Assembly: GCF_007992075.1 (NCBI RefSeq)
Contig: NZ_BJZO01000016.1
Span: forward strand, 1-55,624
Direction of reading: 5' to 3'
Source of the DNA: Pararhodospirillum oryzae
Lineage (GTDB): Bacteria > Pseudomonadota > Alphaproteobacteria > Rhodospirillales > Rhodospirillaceae
DNA length: 55,624 nt
Shown here: positions 18,650 through 28,400 of the stretch, in pieces
Numbering within the stretch: position 1 is the stretch's first letter
Layout of the letters: each line of letters starts with the position of its first letter
The notes under the pieces: generated by a model
What the model was told of the DNA's origin: nothing
What the model saw: only the letters and a program-made list of their open reading frames with translations
The model's database searches: none
Position numbers and translations under genes: made by a program

Positions 18650-19806
18650 ACCGCCTCGGCCGGGCGGTGCCGGTAGCGGAGCGCCAGGAGAAGGGCGCAG
18701 CCGCCCCCCAGTGCGCACCATCCCGCGTCCACGAAAAAGGCGTGCCCCCCCAGCGCGCCATAAAGCGGGCCGGCGAACGACATGGCCGCGCCCATGATCA
18801 CCCCCTGGCAGATGGTGGAATAAAGGGCCTGGGCGCGGTTGGCCACGGCCACGGGCACGGTGCGGGCCAGATGATGCATCGCCCCCAGATGCGCGCAGGC
18901 AAACGTGCCCGCGTGCAGCACCTGCGTGACCATCAGCACCTGGGGATCGGTGGTCGTGGCCGTGATGCTCCAGCGCACGATGCCACAGGCGGCCCCCACG
19001 CCCATCAGGCCCAGGGGACCAATCCGGCGCACCAGCCCCGCCCCGACCAGGAACAAGATCACCTCGGCCACCACGCCCTCGGCCCACAACAAGCCGATGG
19101 TCAGGCCATCCAGGCCGGCGGCCCGCCAGTGCAAGGTGGCAAAGGTGTAGTAGGTGGCATGACCGGCCTGGATCAGGCCCGACGACAGCAAGAACAGCAA
19201 GAAGGGGCCGCTGGTCAGGAAACGCCGCGCCTGGCCGCTCGCGGGCCGGGAACGCCCGGGCCCGGCCGGCAGGCCCGCGACCCCGGCCAGGACCAGGGCC
19301 AGGAACCCCACCACCACCCAGGGCACCAGGGCCGGGCCCAGGGTATCGATCAGCGGCCCCATGGTGGTGGACAAGACGATGAAGGAGATCGAGCCCCACA
19401 AACGCACGCGGCCATACTCGACCCCTTGGGAACGGGCCTGGGCCAGGGTCATGGTTTCGGTCAGCGGCATGAGGGCCGCGAACAGGCCGCTGGCCATCAA
19501 GGTGACCAGGGCCAGGCCCCAGACCCCCGAAACCCCGGAAATCACGGCGTAGAGAGCCAGGCTCCCGGCGGCCAGCGCGGCCATGACCAGACGCGGCCGG
19601 CCAAGCGCGTCGGCGGCCTGGCCCGCGAGCGGATTGATCAGCATCTTGCCCCAGGCCGTGATCCCGGTCACCAGGCCGATCTCGACCGGCCCCAGCCCCC
19701 GCGAGGCCAGCCACACCGGCCAGTAGGGCAGCATGATTCCCACCACCCCAAACAGGGCAGCGTATTGAAAAGACAGGCGCAACGCCTGGAGGTTCACGGG
19801 ACGCAT
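18646..19806 (-). CDS. MFS transporter, HcaT-like (3-phenylpropionate-type) family
   Basis: 386 residues with 12 predicted transmembrane helices. The start (LSFQYAALFGVVGIMLPYWPVWLASRGLGPVEIGLV) and the DALGRPRLVMAAL loop after helix 3 fit the HcaT/LacY-like MFS subfamily. Substrate unknown; this family name is assigned by similarity only. It converges on tonB with a 4-bp stop-codon overlap, leaving no room for a terminator between them. Confidence 0.75.
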   Translation of the reverse strand: MRPVNLQALRLSFQYAALFGVVGIMLPYWPVWLASRGLGPVEIGLVTGITAWGKMLINPLAGQAADALGRPRLVMAALAAGSLALYAVISGVSGVWGLALVTLMASGLFAALMPLTETMTLAQARSQGVEYGRVRLWGSISFIVLSTTMGPLIDTLGPALVPWVVVGFLALVLAGVAGLPAGPGRSRPASGQARRFLTSGPFLLFLLSSGLIQAGHATYYTFATLHWRAAGLDGLTIGLLWAEGVVAEVILFLVGAGLVRRIGPLGLMGVGAACGIVRWSITATTTDPQVLMVTQVLHAGTFACAHLGAMHHLARTVPVAVANRAQALYSTICQGVIMGAAMSFAGPLYGALGGHAFFVDAGWCALGGGCALLLALRYRHRPAEAV

Positions 19807-19936
19807 GACAGTTCCAAAAAAAGGGCATTCGCACCCCCATTGAACCGTGGCGGGCGGCGCGTTACGACTTCATGTAAGCTGGGCAGTTGCATGACACAGC
19901 GATAACCAGTTCCCACAACAGGGGAGACTCACGCCG

Positions 19937-21568
19937 ATGGCATCACCCTACCGGACCGGACTAGACCGCACTCCCGCCAATTACGTGCCCCTTTCGCCGC
20001 TCGGCTTCCTGGACCGGGCGGCCCAGACCTGTCCCGACCGGCCGTCGATCGTGCATGGCGCGCGCCGATACACGTGGTCGCAAACCCGGGAGCGGGCCTT
20101 GCGCCTGGCCTCGGCCCTCAGGAACCTGGGAATCGAGGAGGGCGAAACGGTCGCGGTCATGGGCGCCAACACGCCGGAGCTGTACGAAGCCCACTTCGGG
20201 GTCCCGATGGCCGGGGCGGTGCTTAACGCGCTGAACATTCGCCTGAACGCCGAGGAAATCGCCTTCATCCTGAACCACGGCGAGGCCCGGATCCTTCTCA
20301 CCGACACCGAATTCGCCCCCACCATCAAGGCGGCCTTGCCGTTGCTCGATCATCCGGTCCGGGTGATCGACATCGTGGATTCGGAATACACCGGCCCGGG
20401 CGAACGCCTGGGCGAAACCGATTACGAAACCCTGCTGGCCGGGGGGGATCCCGCCTTTGCCTGGCAGGGCCCGGCCGACGAGTGGGACGCCATCGCGCTC
20501 AACTACACCTCGGGCACCACCGGCAACCCGAAGGGCGTGGTGTATCACCACCGGGGGGCCACCCTCAATGCCTTGTCGAACATCATCACCTGGGGCATGC
20601 CGTCGGGGGCGCGATACCTGTGGACGCTGCCCATGTTCCACTGCAACGGCTGGTGCTTCCCGTGGACCATGGCCGCCAACATGGGCACCAACGTGTGCCT
20701 GCGCCGGGTCTCGGCGGCGGGGATTTTCCAGGCGATCGCCGACGAAAAGGTGACCCACTTCTGCGGGGCGCCGATCGTGCTGGGCTTCCTGATCAACGCG
20801 GGCCCCGCCGAGCGCCGCGAGTTCTCCCATACCGTGCACGTGATGACGGCCGCCGCGCCGCCGCCGGCGGTGGTGCTTGAACGCATGCAGCGCGAGGGCT
20901 TCCAGGTATCGCATGTGTATGGCCTGACCGAGACCTATGGCCCCTCGACCGTGTGTTTCTGGAAGGAGGAATGGAACGCCCTGCCCATCGATGAACAAGC
21001 CCGCTTGAAGGCCCGCCAGGGAGTGCGCTATGTCGTGCAAGATGGGCTGATGGTGGGAGATCCCGAGACCATGGAACCAGTGCCCGCCGATGGCGAGACC
21101 TTGGGCGAGGTTTTCTTCCGGGGCAACATCACCATGAAGGGCTACCTGAAGAACCCGGCCGCGACCGAGGAGGCTTTCCGGGGAGGATGGTTCCATACGG
21201 GAGATCTTGGTGTTGTTCATCCCGACGGGTATATTCAACTAAAGGATCGCTCGAAGGACATCATCATCTCGGGAGGCGAGAACATCTCGTCGATCGAAGT
21301 CGAGGGAGCCCTTCACAGGCATCCCGATGTGGTGGCGGCGGCGGTGGTGGCGCGCCCCGATGAAAAATGGGGGGAAACGCCCCTCGCCTATGTGGAGTTG
21401 CGCGACGGGGCCACGGTAACCGAAAAGGAGCTGATCGCCTTTTGCCGGGAAGGCCTCGCCCATTACAAGTGCCCCCGGGAAATCGTTTTTGGTCCCCTGC
21501 CAAAGACCTCGACGGGCAAAATTCAGAAGTTTATTTTGCGCCGTCAGGCTCGTGAAAACGCCCTTTGA
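19937..21568 (+). CDS. Acyl-CoA synthetase (fatty acid--CoA ligase family)
   Basis: 543 residues, an ANL-superfamily adenylating enzyme that activates a carboxylate to its CoA thioester. Motifs: YTSGTTGNPKGVVYHHRG (P-loop), YGLTETYGP, GWFHTGDLG, DRSKDIIISGGENISS and the catalytic Lys in TSTGKIQKF. The N-terminus (TPANYVPLSPLGFLDRAA) matches a clade usually annotated as medium/long-chain or methylmercaptopropionate-type CoA ligases, so the substrate is open. ATG preceded by GGGGAG. Monocistronic; followed by a hairpin. Confidence 0.85.
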   Translation: MASPYRTGLDRTPANYVPLSPLGFLDRAAQTCPDRPSIVHGARRYTWSQTRERALRLASALRNLGIEEGETVAVMGANTPELYEAHFGVPMAGAVLNALNIRLNAEEIAFILNHGEARILLTDTEFAPTIKAALPLLDHPVRVIDIVDSEYTGPGERLGETDYETLLAGGDPAFAWQGPADEWDAIALNYTSGTTGNPKGVVYHHRGATLNALSNIITWGMPSGARYLWTLPMFHCNGWCFPWTMAANMGTNVCLRRVSAAGIFQAIADEKVTHFCGAPIVLGFLINAGPAERREFSHTVHVMTAAAPPPAVVLERMQREGFQVSHVYGLTETYGPSTVCFWKEEWNALPIDEQARLKARQGVRYVVQDGLMVGDPETMEPVPADGETLGEVFFRGNITMKGYLKNPAATEEAFRGGWFHTGDLGVVHPDGYIQLKDRSKDIIISGGENISSIEVEGALHRHPDVVAAAVVARPDEKWGETPLAYVELRDGATVTEKELIAFCREGLAHYKCPREIVFGPLPKTSTGKIQKFILRRQARENAL

Positions 21569-22047
21569 GGGCAGGCCCCGAAAGGCGAGAACCGCTTTTC
21601 GGGGCAGTGAACCGTGAAAAACAAGCGGGAAAGCACGCTGGCCCAGGTATTTCAAAGCCACGCGCTTTCCCGCACCGCCCGAAAGAGGGAAAGAATTTTT
21701 CGGGCCATGCGGCGCATCCCCCAAACGTGCGGGACCTGTCGCCGGGATCCGGGCCCGGCTTCCTCGTTCCAGGGTCCTTCCATCCTGGCTTTCCCGGTGC
21801 CCCATGGGTCGGGCCCCCTTTCGAAGTGCCGACCAGAACGCCCACGCGGGAAAGGGCTTCCCCCCCCACGGGTCAATGCGCTTGATGGGAAGCCACCCTG
21901 GTTTCAAAAAACAAGAATCTCTTCACCTTCCTGGATACAGCGGCCGGAAACACCCCGAGGATCCCTTTCGTGAAGGGCGATTCGTCTCCCTCCTGAAGCC
22001 AGGTTGGGAGGAAAAGTGAAACCGCGGCAACAAGGACAAAAACCGGC
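21569..22047. other. Intergenic region with a 3' hairpin
   Basis: About 480 bp without a convincing gene. A 9-bp stem (gccccgaaa / tttcggggc, 21575-21605) sits just after the ligase stop and may end its transcript, though no T-run follows. The overlapping open frames here have Pro/Arg/Gly composition typical of GC-rich noncoding DNA. Confidence 0.55.
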
Positions 22048-23829
22048 ATGGTTTCGGCAACAGCGCACGCAGGGAGTCCCCCCGCACCGAGCGTTCCTTC
22101 CTCGGCAAGTGTCGCGCCCCGCAGCGACCGCGATCGCTTCGCCGCTCTTGCCTTCTGCTGGGCCGATCTCCTGTTGCACCTCGACGAAGCCGGTGTCATC
22201 CAGTTCGCCGCCGGGGCCTTTTCGGCGTTCACGGGACGAACGCCTCCCAGCCTGGTTGGGGAGCATTTCCTTTCCTTGATCACGCCGGAGGACGGTCCCA
22301 AGGCCCTGGGCTACCTGAAGCAGACGCACGGACGCGGGCGCCTGGAAGGGGCCATTGTGCGCCTGAGCCGGCAGCAGGGCCTGCCGCTGCCCATGGATCT
22401 GTCGGCGTATACCCTGGATGGGCATTGTTACGTGGCGTTGCGCCTGCGGGCCCACTCCCCCGACCGGGCCCACGACCGGGCCAGCCGGGACCAGCGGACG
22501 GGTCTTTTGTCGGCCGAGGCCTTCAGCGAAACCGCCGGACGACGGGTCAAGGCGGCGCGCGAGGCCGGCCGCGACGTGGGGGTAACCCTGGTCAACCTGA
22601 AAGGGTTCGAGGACCTGCAAGGGCGTCTGGATGAATCGCGCGCCTCGACCTTGCTGGGCGCCTTGGGAGAAAGCCTGCGCACCGCCGCCCTGGATGCCGA
22701 CTCCGCGGCCCTGGTCGCCGAGGGACGCTACGGCCTGCTGCATGATGCCTCGCTCGACGTCGGCGCGCTGGAGGCACGCCTGGAGGCCCTGGCCCGGGGG
22801 CATGATCCCAGCGGCGAAGGGGTGGAGGTGGAAACCGCCGCCCTGGATCTGCACGGAAGCGGGGAGGTCCGCGAGGAGGATCTGGCCCGGGGCCTGCTGT
22901 ACGCCATGAACCAGATGCAGCGCACCAGCACCGGCGCTCTTTCCTTGCGCACCTTGCCGACCACCTTGCTGAAGCTGGTTGCGCAGGCGGCAAGCGAGGT
23001 CACCGATTTTCGCCGCCTCGTCGCCGACCGGCGGTTTCACATCGCGGTGCAACCCATCCTCAGCGCGACCACCGGCAACATTCACCATTACGAGGCCCTG
23101 TGCCGCTTCGAGGCCACCCAGCCCGACGCCTCGCCGTTTCGCGCCATCACGTTTGCCGAGGAAACCGGCCTGATCCATGAGTTCGACCTGGCCATGGCGC
23201 ACAAGGCACTGGAATGGCTGGGATCGAAGCCACGCAATTCCGACGCCTACCAGCTTGCCGTCAACATCTCGGGCTATTCGATCGGGATTTCCCGCTACGT
23301 CGATGGATTGCTGGCGTTGCTGGAGAACAATCCGTGGACGCGCGGACGCCTGATGTTCGAAATCACCGAATCCGCGCGCATGACCGACCTGGATGCCGCG
23401 AATCAGTTCATCCAGGTGTTGCGCGGCCTGCACTACCGTGTGTGCCTGGACGATTTCGGGGCCGGCGCGGCCAGTTTTCAGTACCTGAGCGCCCTGGAAG
23501 TGGACGTGGTCAAGATCGATGGCAGCGCCGTGCGCAACGCCATGAAGGTGGCCAAGGGCAAGGCCTTCCTGAGCGCGCTCACCGAACTGTGCCGGCGCTT
23601 GGGGGTCAGCACCATCGCCGAGATGATCGACAGCCCCGAAAGTCTCCATTTCGTGCGCGATTGTGGCTGCGATTACGTGCAAGGTTTCCTGTTTGGCCGG
23701 CCGTCCCTCAACATCAAGGACTTTTCCCCCCTCCCGCACGAGGATCTGTTCTTGAAACCACCGCGCCGACGCGTCACGGTGACTTCAAACGCCCCTGCCC
23801 TGCCCTCGGCGACCCCACCGCGCGCCTGA
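22048..23829 (+). CDS. PAS / degenerate GGDEF / EAL protein (likely c-di-GMP phosphodiesterase)
   Basis: 593 residues. An N-terminal PAS-like segment (about 30-130) is followed by a degenerate GGDEF domain (DQRTGLLSAEAF at its start, AEGRYGL where GGDEF should be, so no cyclase activity is expected). The EAL domain begins near residue 325. EAL residues expected for catalysis are visible: the Glu in YEALCRFE, the Asn in VNISGYS, ITES, LDDFGAG, VKIDGS, the Glu in IAEMID and the Gln in YVQGFLFGRP. It probably degrades c-di-GMP. No transmembrane segment is seen. The Shine-Dalgarno is weak (AAGGA, 12 bases upstream). Confidence 0.82.
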   Translation: MVSATAHAGSPPAPSVPSSASVAPRSDRDRFAALAFCWADLLLHLDEAGVIQFAAGAFSAFTGRTPPSLVGEHFLSLITPEDGPKALGYLKQTHGRGRLEGAIVRLSRQQGLPLPMDLSAYTLDGHCYVALRLRAHSPDRAHDRASRDQRTGLLSAEAFSETAGRRVKAAREAGRDVGVTLVNLKGFEDLQGRLDESRASTLLGALGESLRTAALDADSAALVAEGRYGLLHDASLDVGALEARLEALARGHDPSGEGVEVETAALDLHGSGEVREEDLARGLLYAMNQMQRTSTGALSLRTLPTTLLKLVAQAASEVTDFRRLVADRRFHIAVQPILSATTGNIHHYEALCRFEATQPDASPFRAITFAEETGLIHEFDLAMAHKALEWLGSKPRNSDAYQLAVNISGYSIGISRYVDGLLALLENNPWTRGRLMFEITESARMTDLDAANQFIQVLRGLHYRVCLDDFGAGAASFQYLSALEVDVVKIDGSAVRNAMKVAKGKAFLSALTELCRRLGVSTIAEMIDSPESLHFVRDCGCDYVQGFLFGRPSLNIKDFSPLPHEDLFLKPPRRRVTVTSNAPALPSATPPRA

Positions 23830-23850
23830 GGCCTTCCCGGGAGACCTCCG

Positions 23851-24894
23851 TTGCCAGCCTTTGCCCGTGCCCGTGGCCTGTCCTGGCTCTTCTTGGCCCG
23901 GCTCGCCGTGTTGCTGATCCTGGGGGCGTTCGGGACCCTGCCCCCGGCCGGAGCCTCCGACCAGCCGCCCCAGCCCTTCGGCCTGCCGATCGCCTGCACC
24001 TTGGGGAAAACCTGCTGGATCACCACCTACGCCGACACCGACCCCAGCCCCGGGGTCTCTGATTTCAAGTGTGGCACCCGCAGCTACGACGGCCACAAGG
24101 GCACCGACTTTGGCGTGGGCGCCCTGGCTCCCACCGAGGAGGTGCCGGTCCTGGCCGCCGCTCCCGGCGTGGTGGCCCGCATGCGCTCCGACATGGACGA
24201 CATCAATGTTCGTTCTCCCGGCGCTCCCTCGGTCAAGGACAAGGAATGCGGCAACGGGGTGGTGATCGAACACGGGGACGGCTGGGTGACGCAATACTGC
24301 CACCTGCGCAAGAACAGCATCCGCGTGCATCCGGGCGAACCGGTCGAGGCCGGAACGGTGCTGGGGCTGGTGGGATTGTCCGGACAAACGGAGCATCCCC
24401 ATGTCCATTTCGAGGTCCGGCACGGCGACGCAATCATCGATCCGTTCACCGGCGCCCCCGCCGCCAACGGCTGCCATGTCGCCGCCCATCCCCTGTGGCA
24501 AGGCAACGTGGACGGTCTCCTGGCTTATCCTACTCCCTTGCTGTACAATACGGGCTTCGCGGGCGACACCCCCGACCGGGTCGGGGTGCGGGCCGGGCGC
24601 TACAAAAGCGGCATTGTTGCCGCCGACGCGCAGGTTCTGGTGCTGTTCGTGGATCTGCTGGCAATCGAACGCGGCGACCGGTTGACGGTGAGCATCACCG
24701 CCCCCGACGGCAGCCCGTTTGTCACCACGGATTACACGTTTGACGATAAGGGATGGATGCAGTGGTTTGGATTGGCCGGCAAGAAACGAACCAAGGGCCC
24801 CTGGCCCCGGGGCACGTACACCGGAGTGATTACCGTGGAACGCCCGGGCAAGGGGGTGGTGCTGTGGCAGGAAGCGCGCGGCGTCGTCGAGTAG
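23851..24894 (+). CDS. M23-family metallopeptidase, secreted
   Basis: 347 residues, TTG start with GGGAGA upstream and a signal peptide (LSWLFLARLAVLLILGAFG, cleavage near AGA). LytM/M23 domain with zinc ligands in HKGTD and HPHVHFE plus a central His in QYCHLRKN. These enzymes cut peptidoglycan cross-links in the periplasm. Two Cys pairs (CTLGKTC; CGTR/CGNG) suggest disulfides. About 110 C-terminal residues form an extra domain of beta-type sequence that I do not recognise. It overlaps the DUF2141 gene by 31 bp. Confidence 0.85.
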   Translation: MPAFARARGLSWLFLARLAVLLILGAFGTLPPAGASDQPPQPFGLPIACTLGKTCWITTYADTDPSPGVSDFKCGTRSYDGHKGTDFGVGALAPTEEVPVLAAAPGVVARMRSDMDDINVRSPGAPSVKDKECGNGVVIEHGDGWVTQYCHLRKNSIRVHPGEPVEAGTVLGLVGLSGQTEHPHVHFEVRHGDAIIDPFTGAPAANGCHVAAHPLWQGNVDGLLAYPTPLLYNTGFAGDTPDRVGVRAGRYKSGIVAADAQVLVLFVDLLAIERGDRLTVSITAPDGSPFVTTDYTFDDKGWMQWFGLAGKKRTKGPWPRGTYTGVITVERPGKGVVLWQEARGVVE

Positions 24895-25373
24895 GGCGCA
24901 CCGTCGCCCACGCCCTGGCCCTCGCCCTGGGGATCTGCCTGGGGACCGGCCTGGGCCTGGCACGGGCCGCCCAGGGCGCCGACCTGACGGTCATCCTCAC
25001 CGGCGTCCAGCCCGGACCGGGGCCCTTGCGGATCGCGGTCTACACCGGCCCCAAGGGCTTCGCGACCCCCGAGGGAGTCACCGTTGGCAAGGCGGTGCCC
25101 GCCGACGCCCCCACCGTGCGGGTGGTTTTCCATGACCTGCCGGTTGGCCCGGTGGCGGTGCTGGCCCACCACGACCAGAACAACAACGGACGCATGGACC
25201 GCCTGCTCGGGCTGCTGCCCACGGAAGGCTATGGCATTGGCCAGGAAACGGGCCTGCCGGCTCCGCCGACCTGGGAGAAAAGCCAGTTCCCCCTGCCGGC
25301 CAAGGGCGCCCAGCTCACCATCATCATGCGCTATCCGGTCGCGGACTCCAAGGACACCGCCCTCGCTCCCTGA
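24864..25373 (+). CDS. DUF2141 domain secreted protein
   Basis: About 169 residues from GTG 24864, which gives a clean Sec signal (AGSARRRRVGRTVAHALALA, cleavage near AAQGA). The mature part has the DUF2141 pattern: LTVILTGVQPGPGPLRIAVY, a central VVFHDLPVGPVAVLAHHDQNNNGRMD loop with a Ca-binding look, then a beta-rich end. Function unknown; a transthyretin-like beta sandwich is usual for this family. An ATG at 24753 would bury the signal peptide and extend the overlap with the peptidase gene, so it is not preferred. Confidence 0.78.
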   Translation: MAGSARRRRVGRTVAHALALALGICLGTGLGLARAAQGADLTVILTGVQPGPGPLRIAVYTGPKGFATPEGVTVGKAVPADAPTVRVVFHDLPVGPVAVLAHHDQNNNGRMDRLLGLLPTEGYGIGQETGLPAPPTWEKSQFPLPAKGAQLTIIMRYPVADSKDTALAP

Positions 25374-25423
25374 CGGCCGCGAGCACGCCAGCCGCCTTGC
25401 TCAGGGCCCGGTCTCCTTGTCTG

Positions 25424-25522
25424 GAGTCCGTCCGTTTCACGGTGAAGCGAACGGACTCTGAATCCTTTTGTCTGAGTTTGTCTTTTCGGGAAAAGCGGTG
25501 CCCACTTTTCCCTGACAAACTC
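25424..25522. repeat. Two REP-like palindromes between convergent genes
   Basis: First: arms gagtccgt / acggactc (25424-25458) with the inner stem cgtttcac / gtgaagcg carrying one G-T. Second: arms gagtttgtc / gacaaactc with inner gggaaaag / cttttccc (25474-25522). The second reaches the uppP stop codon. GGGAAAAG...CTTTTCCC elements of this kind are common intergenic repeats in alphaproteobacteria and may act as bidirectional terminators. Confidence 0.75.
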
Positions 25523-26319
25523 TAGCGCAAGGTCAGCAAGGCGATCATGGCGCTGCCGACCACGATCCGGTACACGGCGAACGGCGTGAAGCCGTGGCGC
25601 GAAATAAAGCCCACGGCCGCCTTCACCACCACCAAGGCGGTGAGAAACGCCATGACGAACCCGACCAGGATCAAGGTCGTGTCGTCGAAGCTCAGGTCGT
25701 TGCGGTTCTTGTACAGGGAATAGGCCGTGGCCGCGACCATGGTGGGAATGGCCAGGAAGAACGAGAACTCGGCGGCGGTGCGCCGTTCCACGCCCATGAG
25801 CAGGGCGCCCATGATGGTGGCGCCCGAGCGCGACACCCCGGGAATCATGGCAACCGTCTGAATCACGCCGATGCCCAGCGCCAGCCGGGGCGAAATGCCT
25901 TCGATCGTGGCGAAACGCGGGTGCCGCACCAGGCGTTCGATCGCGAGGATCGCGACGCCCCCCACCACCAGGGCGATGGCGATCACCAGCGGGCTGTCGA
26001 GAAGCGCGCGGATCCCCTTGTAGGCCACGGCGCCGATCACCGCGGCGGGCAGGAACGCAATCAGGATGTTGCGCACGAAGGCCCGCTGGCGCCAGTCGTG
26101 GCGCAGCCCCACGGCGGCCGTCCACAAACGGCGCCAGTACACGACGCACACCGCCAGAATGGCACCCAGCTGGATGACGATCTCGAACGCCTTGCCCGGC
26201 GGCCCCTTGAAGTGCAGCAGATCGCCCAGAAGCACCAGGTGGCCGGTGGAGGAAACGGGCAGGAATTCGGTCAGGCCTTCGACCAAGCCCAAGAAGGCGG
26301 CCATGAGAACGGCGTCCAA
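25522..26319 (-). CDS. uppP: Undecaprenyl-diphosphatase
   Basis: 265 residues, membrane enzyme that removes one phosphate from undecaprenyl diphosphate, recycling the lipid carrier for peptidoglycan and O-antigen units; it also confers bacitracin tolerance. Both signature regions are present: EGLTEFLPVSSTGH and PGVSRSGATIMGALLMG. About eight helices. The TTG start at 26319 is favoured by GGAGG seven bases upstream and gives the usual N-terminus; the alternative ATG at 26304 lacks a ribosome site. Monocistronic between the REP-like repeats and the kinase gene. Confidence 0.94.
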   Translation of the reverse strand: MDAVLMAAFLGLVEGLTEFLPVSSTGHLVLLGDLLHFKGPPGKAFEIVIQLGAILAVCVVYWRRLWTAAVGLRHDWRQRAFVRNILIAFLPAAVIGAVAYKGIRALLDSPLVIAIALVVGGVAILAIERLVRHPRFATIEGISPRLALGIGVIQTVAMIPGVSRSGATIMGALLMGVERRTAAEFSFFLAIPTMVAATAYSLYKNRNDLSFDDTTLILVGFVMAFLTALVVVKAAVGFISRHGFTPFAVYRIVVGSAMIALLTLR

Positions 26320-26431
26320 GGGAAAACCCTCCGGCGGAAATGGGAAGGGGCGATGATGCCCGCCCCCCGCCCTGGACGCAAACGGAGACTTTGGTCTGGC
26401 TCCCGGAAGCAACCGCTCTTCCCTTGCGGGT

Positions 26432-27907
26432 TTAGGAGGGCTTGGGGAAAGCCATCCAAAACGCGCAGCCCTGGCCGGCCTGGGACTCGATCCATACCCT
26501 TCCGCCGTGCGACTCCACGATTTTCTTGCACAGGGCCAACCCGAGTCCCGTGCCCTCGCAGGCCTCGCGCGGCACCAGGCGCTGGAACAGCTCGAACACC
26601 CGCGCATGATAGGCGGGCTCGATCCCGGGACCGTTGTCCTTGACCCACACCATGTTCTCGCAGGCGTCCTCGCGTCCGCCCACCTCGATCCGGCAGGGAC
26701 GATCCAAGGCACGGTATTTGATCGCGTTTTCCAGAAGGTTCTGGAACAGGCGCGCCAGCTCGGAACGATGGCCCCGCACGACCGGCAGGGGAGCGGCAAC
26801 CTCGACCACCGCGCCGGCCTCGGCCACCGCGACCTTGAGATTGAGCAGGCCTTCTTGCACCACCTCCCCCAGGGGCACGGGCATGCGGTCCTCGCCGCGC
26901 CGGCCCACCCGCGAGTAGGCCAGGAGATCAAGCACCATCCGGTCCATGCGCCGGGCGCCATCGACCGCGAACCCAAAAAACTCGGCCAGTTCCCCGGTCA
27001 TCGCGGACCCAAGGCGCCTTTCGATCAGCGACAGATAGCAGCTGATCATGCGCAAGGGTTCGCGCAAGTCGTGCGAGGCCACGTAGGCGAAGCGTTCCAG
27101 GTCCTCGTTCGCCTTCCTCAGGGAGTCGGTCAGGCTCAGAAGTTTCTGGTTTGCTTCCAGGATGTCGGTTTCGTTTTTCTTTTTTTCGGAAATATCCAGG
27201 CACGACCCGATGTAGCCCAGGAACGTTCCCCGGGCGTCGTAGGTGGGAACGCCATGGTCCAGCAGCCAGCGATATTCCCCACTGGCATGGCGCAGCCGGT
27301 ATTCCATGGTGAATTCCTCGTGCCGGTCAAAGGCCGTCACGTAGGTGGCAAGGCATTGCTCGAAATCATCGGGATGAACCCCCTCGGTCCAGCCGTTGCC
27401 GTATTCCTGTTCGTGGGTCCGCCCCGTGAACGCCAGCCAGACCTGGTTGAAATAGAAACAAAGTTTGTCCGTGCCCGCCATCCACACCAGGACGGAGGCG
27501 TTGTTGGCCAGCGTGGCGAACCGGTTCTCGCTCTCGTGCAGGGCGTTTTGCGCCCGCCGTTCCCCGGTCACGTCGCGCAGCACCACCCGCACCAGGGGAA
27601 GGACGGCCCCCGGCCCCATGGCCCAGGACACATGGGCCTGCACGATCAGCCGCTCGCCGCTCGCCGAGCGCGCCGTCCATTCGTGAACAAGGGGGGTGGA
27701 GGCACGGGCCTGGCGCCCGGCCAGATCGCGCAGCAAGGCCAGGGACACCTCTTCCTCGAAAGGATAGGGCCAAACCCCTTCTTCCAGATCCCGGGCGGGC
27801 ACGCCCAGCAGGGTGCATAACCCCGGGGTGAGCGTTGTCCAGCGTCCGGTCATCGCCTCGACGAAGCCGATCCCCACGAATGGCTGGTCAAGGAGGGGAT
27901 CAGACAT
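26432..27907 (-). CDS. PAS-domain sensor histidine kinase
   Basis: About 491 residues, soluble. A first PAS-like segment (about 8-115), a second PAS with PAC (about 128-243: VHPDDFEQC, EYRLRHASGEYRWLLDHG, DISEKKK), a coiled linker, the dimerisation domain with phospho-acceptor His279 (FAYVASHDLREPLRMI), and the ATPase domain with N box NLLENAIKY, G1 DNGPGI and G2 GTGLGLAL. It resembles bacteriophytochrome-type kinases that have lost the chromophore part. No response regulator is adjacent. Start at 27907 is chosen by domain limits; 28042 is a possible longer start. Confidence 0.85.
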   Translation of the reverse strand: MSDPLLDQPFVGIGFVEAMTGRWTTLTPGLCTLLGVPARDLEEGVWPYPFEEEVSLALLRDLAGRQARASTPLVHEWTARSASGERLIVQAHVSWAMGPGAVLPLVRVVLRDVTGERRAQNALHESENRFATLANNASVLVWMAGTDKLCFYFNQVWLAFTGRTHEQEYGNGWTEGVHPDDFEQCLATYVTAFDRHEEFTMEYRLRHASGEYRWLLDHGVPTYDARGTFLGYIGSCLDISEKKKNETDILEANQKLLSLTDSLRKANEDLERFAYVASHDLREPLRMISCYLSLIERRLGSAMTGELAEFFGFAVDGARRMDRMVLDLLAYSRVGRRGEDRMPVPLGEVVQEGLLNLKVAVAEAGAVVEVAAPLPVVRGHRSELARLFQNLLENAIKYRALDRPCRIEVGGREDACENMVWVKDNGPGIEPAYHARVFELFQRLVPREACEGTGLGLALCKKIVESHGGRVWIESQAGQGCAFWMAFPKPS

Positions 27908-28400
27908 CGGTATCGCCCATGCTCCGAAAATCGATGCGCCCGGCCCGGAGCCCCCAAAAGCGGGCCCGCCTTCCAAGGCGGCGGGGGCAGGCCTTTCCGC
28001 CTGGCTTCCAGGAAATTCCGGGACAAGGAAGGAAACGACCATGGCGACCTCGCTCCCGCCCTGGGACGTGGCACGCCACCCGAAGGGGCGGGATCCCAGG
28101 CGGATCAATCGTAGCCTTCAGGGCGGAGGCTTTCTGATTCCGATGCGCCCCCTGATGCCCCGGGGCAACGGGCCTTCACGCCTTCGTTGCCGCGGATACA
28201 ATCTTTCGACCATATTCCGATTCTATAAATACGAGGTTTACCCCTTCCCGTCACCATGAACTTTAGATGTATATCGCCCGTCCCGCATCTCGCGCGATAC
28301 GCGATACACCCCCACTCCCGTTCCAAGGCGAGCGAGCGCGACCAGCGCCCTTCATGGCGAAAAAAGGAAGGGAGCACTTCCCGCGCACGGCAAGGACCAC
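27908..28400. other. Intergenic region with an AT-rich patch
   Basis: About 490 bp without a convincing gene. A markedly AT-richer stretch lies at about 28195-28310, including aatctttcgaccatattcc and ttctataaatacgagg, suitable for a promoter of the minus-strand kinase gene. Short open frames across it have no recognisable product. Confidence 0.45.

Noticed and set aside
21565-21973. Two overlapping ~110-codon plus-strand frames after the acyl-CoA ligase
   Set aside because: Overlapping alternatives with Pro/Arg/Gly composition and no motif; they also cover the 3' hairpin.
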